DNA from: Azolla caroliniana
Lineage: Eukaryota; Polypodiophyta
Direction: 5' to 3'
Assembly: GCA_043228905.1 (NCBI GenBank)
Contig: JBHGNT010000008.1
Span: forward strand, 5,270,001 to 5,334,000
Length of the DNA stretch: 64,000 nucleotides
The translations under genes and the position numbers were made by a program. Below are positions 60,589 through 64,000 of the stretch, piece by piece (the stretch's first letter is position 1; every line of letters begins with the position of its first letter). Under the pieces are notes generated by a model that was not told the DNA's origin, did no database searches, and saw nothing but the letters and a program-made list of their open reading frames with translations.

Positions 60589-61785
60589 TCTACGTTCGGG
60601 ATGCAAAGACGGTGAAAGACACCTGGGAAAATCAGAAAAAGATTTTTGCCGTGAGTACCACGGCCCGGAAGTTGCAGCTCCATCAAGAGCTCAACAATAT
60701 CCGATAGAGGGATATGTATGACGACGACTGACTACATGACGAAGATCAAGGAAATTTGTGACGCTTTTAGGTCCATCAATGTTACGATGGACGAGGACGA
60801 AATGGTATAGATTTGCTTTGGTGGTCTAGCTCAGAGGTACGGGCCTATCTAAACATCTATTTGCACAAGGGAGAAACCACCATTGTTCGTTGACCTGCAA
60901 TCGATGCTCATGGTCGAAGAAAACCATGCAGGTGCGTCAAGGAGCACGCAATCTAACAGTCAGATGCTCTATACGGAGGTGGATCAGCCCCGTGGCTGTG
61001 GAGGACGAGGTGGATCGACACGCAATGGTGGCGGCCAACAAGAGTAGAATCAGAGGCATAATTGACATGCTAACAGTAGTTCCAGACTCTCCATGAGCAA
61101 GGAAAGTCATGGTAGTGCTAGAAATCGGCAAAGGAAGGTAGAGACGGAATGCTGGTATTGTGGCAAGAAAGACCACAAAGAAAACGAGTGTTGGAAGACG
61201 AAGGTCGATTCAGATAAATCCGGATCGAGCAAAGCCGAACAAGGAAATCGGCAGCGATCGCACTACACCGAAGGCTCAGAAGGAGCTGGAAAGGGCCCTG
61301 CCTTCGTGATGAAGCACAAAGCCAACTTGACGAAGACAAGCACCTCGAAACCGAATGAGGTGTGGTATGTCGATTCCAGAGCGTAAAACCACATGATGAG
61401 CCACGAGGAGTGGTTCTCAAATTAGGAAAAACTGGAACAACCGGTGGTCGTCGAAATTGGTGACAACACCTCACATCCCATCGAGCATTTCAGTGATGTT
61501 CCCCTCAGCCATGTCAGACCAAAAGGGAGATTGATGAATGTCTTGCACGTCCCGACAATCACGAAGAACTTGGTGTCGGCCGGACAGATCGTCGACCAAG
61601 GGATGCACACCTTGGATGCTTCATTGAAGAAGAAGGTCAGATCATCACGCAAGGGCACCGAGAAGGGAGGATGTTCATCCTCAACACAAATGGTGTCGGC
61701 ATTGCAATGTTTACCAAAGGACAAAAAGTAGAATTGGAAATAGACTTTTGGACATCTGTACTTTGGAGATCTTTTGGCGTACAAA

Positions 61786-62651
61786 AAGGAATAGGTATGC
61801 ACTTCCCCTAAACCGAGATCTTTTGGACATATGTTGGATCATCTACTTGGATGATCTACTAGTTTATTTAAAGACACAAGAGGAGCATGATTCTCATGTA
61901 CTATTAGTACTAAGACAACTACGAGAACATGCTCTTTATGCAATGCTGGAAAAGTGTAGTTTTGATTGTAACCCGGTGGAATTTCTAGGCTATGTCATCT
62001 CCTCGGAAGGCATATCTATGGATCCAGCTAAAGTCCAAACTATGTTAGAGTGACAAACTGTACGTTTGTTGCGAGATGCGCAATGCTTTTTAGGATTTGC
62101 AAATTTCTATCGCAAGTTTATACAGGACTACTCAAAGCTTATTTTACCACTCACACAACTTACAAAGAAGGGACAATCATTTGTTTGTTCTAAGGAAGCA
62201 GACACGACTTTTGAAGGTCTCAAGAAAGCATTTACATCGGCTCCTGTTCTAGCTCATGTTGATCCACAAAAACCATTTATCATTGAGGTAGACACGTCAG
62301 ATTTCGCCCTCGATAGTATGTTGTCACAGCAGGGGATGATGAGAAGCTACATCCCATGGCTTTGCACTCGCGCAAATTTGACGTCGCCAAAATCAACTAT
62401 GAGATACATGAAAAGGAGCTATTAGCAATAGTGGACTCTTTTGCACAATGGAGGCATTTTTAGAAGGATGTCTGCATCAAGGCACTGCATTTAATGATCA
62501 CAAAAATCTGGCCTACTTCCAGAATTCTCGCGTGTTAAATAGACAACAAGATCGGTGGGCTCAGTTCCTCACTTGTTTCAACTTCAAGATTACATATTGT
62601 CTGGGCAAGCAGAAGGGAAGGAAGATGCATTATCATGACGCTCATATCTAG
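61786..62651 (+). pseudogene. pol: RT and RNase H (element V)
   Basis: RNRYALPL then a jump to RDLLDICWIIYLDDLLVY, so about 90 residues including the first catalytic Asp are missing. The connection FLGFANFYRKFIQDYSKLIL is present. RNase H: IIEVDTSDFALDSMLSQ, a frameshift near 62330, then HEKELLAIVDSFAQW and [21 protein letters not shown] stop at 62051 replaces the TGG of element K. Confidence 0.86.
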
Positions 62652-63820
62652 CTCCTTGTCTTGGTGATCCAGCCTTCGACAATCAAAAGCAAGTAATCCT
62701 GGGTCTAACACGACTTCAAGCAACGTAGGTTTTTGATACTCCATTGGATTCCCGCATTATTGATACCATACGTGAAGATTTGAAGACATATGTTTTTGTT
62801 CAAGCTATTCTAGATCAAATCGATCCCTCTCGAGCATCTTGTTCACGGTGACAACAACCAGGTATGTATTATCAACAATTCAAATGTCATGATGGTTTAC
62901 TCTTCTTTAAGAAACTTTTGTATGTTCCCAATGGTTCTTGTCGCCTTCAAATAGTACAAAATTATCATGACACATACACATCCGAACATTTTGGTAGTAC
63001 TAAAACGTTGGATTTATTACAACGATAATTTTGGTGGCCTTATATGTGAAGATTTGTCGAAGACTATGTTCGGACATGTGATACATGTTGTAGCGTGAAG
63101 ATGCCTCGACATCATCCATATGGTTTGTTGGAGCCATTACTGATCCCAAGCAAACTGTGACAATCTATTTCTCTAGATTTTATCACAAATCTTCCGGATT
63201 CGAAGGACTTCAATGGGATCTTAACATTGGTAGATCAATATACTAAGATGGCACATTTTGTGCCATGTACTAAAGAAATCATTAGTGCCGGAACCACAGG
63301 ATTTGTTATGCGTGAAGTATTTCGGCATCATGGTCTTCTTGATAGTATCATCCGTGATTGTGGACCTCAATTCGTCTCTAAATTTTGGAAGCATGTCTTC
63401 AAAATGCTCAAGGTCACTTGCAATCTCTCCTCCGTCTATCATCCCCAAACAAATGGACAAGCAAAACGTACCAATCAAACGTTGGAACAATATATTCGGT
63501 GTTTCCTAAGCTATCAACAAGATGATTGGGCAGATATTCTACACTTTGTTGAATTTGCTTATAATAATTCTATCCACTCCTCTACTAGGGTTACACCATT
63601 CTACGCTTATACCGACTATCATCCTGGTTGGTGTGTGTTAGAAACTCCTGAGTTATCCACAAATCCTAATGCAGCGGATCATTTGGAGAGGCTACGACGA
63701 ATTGAAGCAGAACGATCTATCCATCTACATCGCACCCAACAAACACATAAGGACTATGAGGATCGTCATCGGCTTCAATCTTCTTTTGATATTGGAGATC
63801 GAGTATGGCTATTACGATGA
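62652..63820 (+). pseudogene. pol: Integrase (element V)
   Basis: Zinc-binding region broken near 62960-63090 (stops at 63047 and elsewhere). The open part is 63227-63820: MVDQYTKMAHFVPCTKEII, SIIRDCGPQFVSKFWKHVF (catalytic Asp kept), GQAKRTNQTLEQYI (the catalytic Glu of QAERTNQ is now Lys), then DRHRLQSSFDIGDRVWLLR and a TGA at 63818-63820 where K has CGA. Confidence 0.85.
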
Positions 63821-64000
63821 CACATCAAGACTACTCGACCGTGTGAAAAAATGGATTATCGACGGTTAGGGCCTTTCCATATTAACGGAAAATTTAACGA
63901 TGTCACTTTTTGCCTTCATCTACCTCCACAACTACAGATACATCTAATATTTCATAGTTCTCTTCTAGAACTCTATCGGGAAAACAATATCCCAGATCGT
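63821..64000 (+). pseudogene. pol: Integrase C-terminal module start (element V), cut by window end
   Basis: HIKTTRPCEKMDYRRLGPFH, then FHSSLLELYRENNIP. Matches element K at 41395-41560. The chromodomain should follow outside the window. Confidence 0.8.

Larger units (their letters stand above)
59903..61785 (+). pseudogene. gag: Copia gag to pre-integrase fragment G, same family as A
   Basis: Gag start: LDRSNHTSWEYKMHQYLLGH and SRVLYCLASCVHDQMLGY (to 60148). A solo LTR follows, then YVRDAKTVKDTWENQKKIFA. Zinc knuckle CWYCGKKDHKENEC is intact (61093-61386 frame). The protease site reads VWYVDSRAxNHMMS, so DSGA has become DSRA plus a stop. NVLHVPTITKNLVSAGQIVD is pre-integrase. It ends at a junction with Gypsy V at about 61785. 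Confidence 0.83.
61786..64000 (+). mobile_element. Ty3/Gypsy chromovirus V, truncated at both ends
   Basis: Starts abruptly at AATAGGTATGCACTTCCCCT (RT, compare RNRYALHL of element K), right after Copia sequence, and runs past the window end. RT, RNase H, integrase and the start of the C-terminal module are readable and very similar to element K. Confidence 0.88.

Overview
The window looks like a retrotransposon-packed piece of a large plant genome. It has only one convincing host-type gene, a small secreted 10-cysteine protein at 45648-46034 that resembles the KP4 killer-toxin family. KP4-like genes are known mainly from fungi, with copies reported in moss. That, together with Gypsy lineages unlike the common seed-plant ones, makes me suspect a non-seed land plant (fern, lycophyte or moss). 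This is inference; the sequence does not settle it.

Layout. 1-5251: decayed Ty1/Copia element A (+), gag to 3' LTR. 5257-15690: 3' half of Copia element B (-), whose LTR is split by Gypsy element C (-, 5365-12420). C is complete from LTR to LTR but broken in its genes, and belongs to a lineage with an Asp-His-Gly-Ser protease motif. 15700-25565: Copia element D (+), fused head-to-head with B, and carrying a hAT-like MITE (16726-17153) and Gypsy chromovirus E (+, 17543-23133, target duplication CCGAC). 25566-27871: mostly unassigned, with an old LTR-like remnant. 27872-35357: Gypsy H (+), same lineage as C. 35600-43283: pieces of two minus-strand Copia elements (I, J). J's gag is split by chromovirus K (+, 36602-42259, target duplication CTTTT), and K's reverse transcriptase is split by a solo LTR (38663-39283). 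43284-47458: the gene-bearing island, with a Mutator-like foldback MITE, microsatellites, the KP4-like gene and a second hAT-like MITE. 47459-58120: a Copia 5' LTR (F) hit by chromovirus Q (-, target duplication AAAAT), whose own 5' LTR was hit by a very young gag-only element R (+, 54393-57698, target duplication ATAAG; one mismatch seen between its 638-bp LTRs). 58126-59850: a solo LTR related to R inside a tandem repeat. 59903-61785: Copia gag fragment G with a solo LTR in it. 61786-64000: chromovirus V (+), running off the window.

How the parts relate. Most pol genes are dead: in-frame stops, frameshifts, deletions, lost catalytic residues. Several stops are C-to-T or G-to-A changes relative to relatives in the window, as expected for methylated, silenced DNA. 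R has an intact 557-codon gag-like gene but no pol, so it would need another element's enzymes. The observations most worth following are: tRNA-like pol III A/B-box modules inside the LTRs of otherwise unrelated Gypsy elements; heat-shock-element-like trimers beside LTR TATA boxes; repeated palindromes in the 5' leader of Q; the DHGS-protease Gypsy lineage with its shared unusual primer-binding site; the gag-only element R; and the KP4-like gene.

Element letters (A to V) are labels I assigned. LTR boundaries supported by two copies or a target duplication are exact to the base; the others are approximate.
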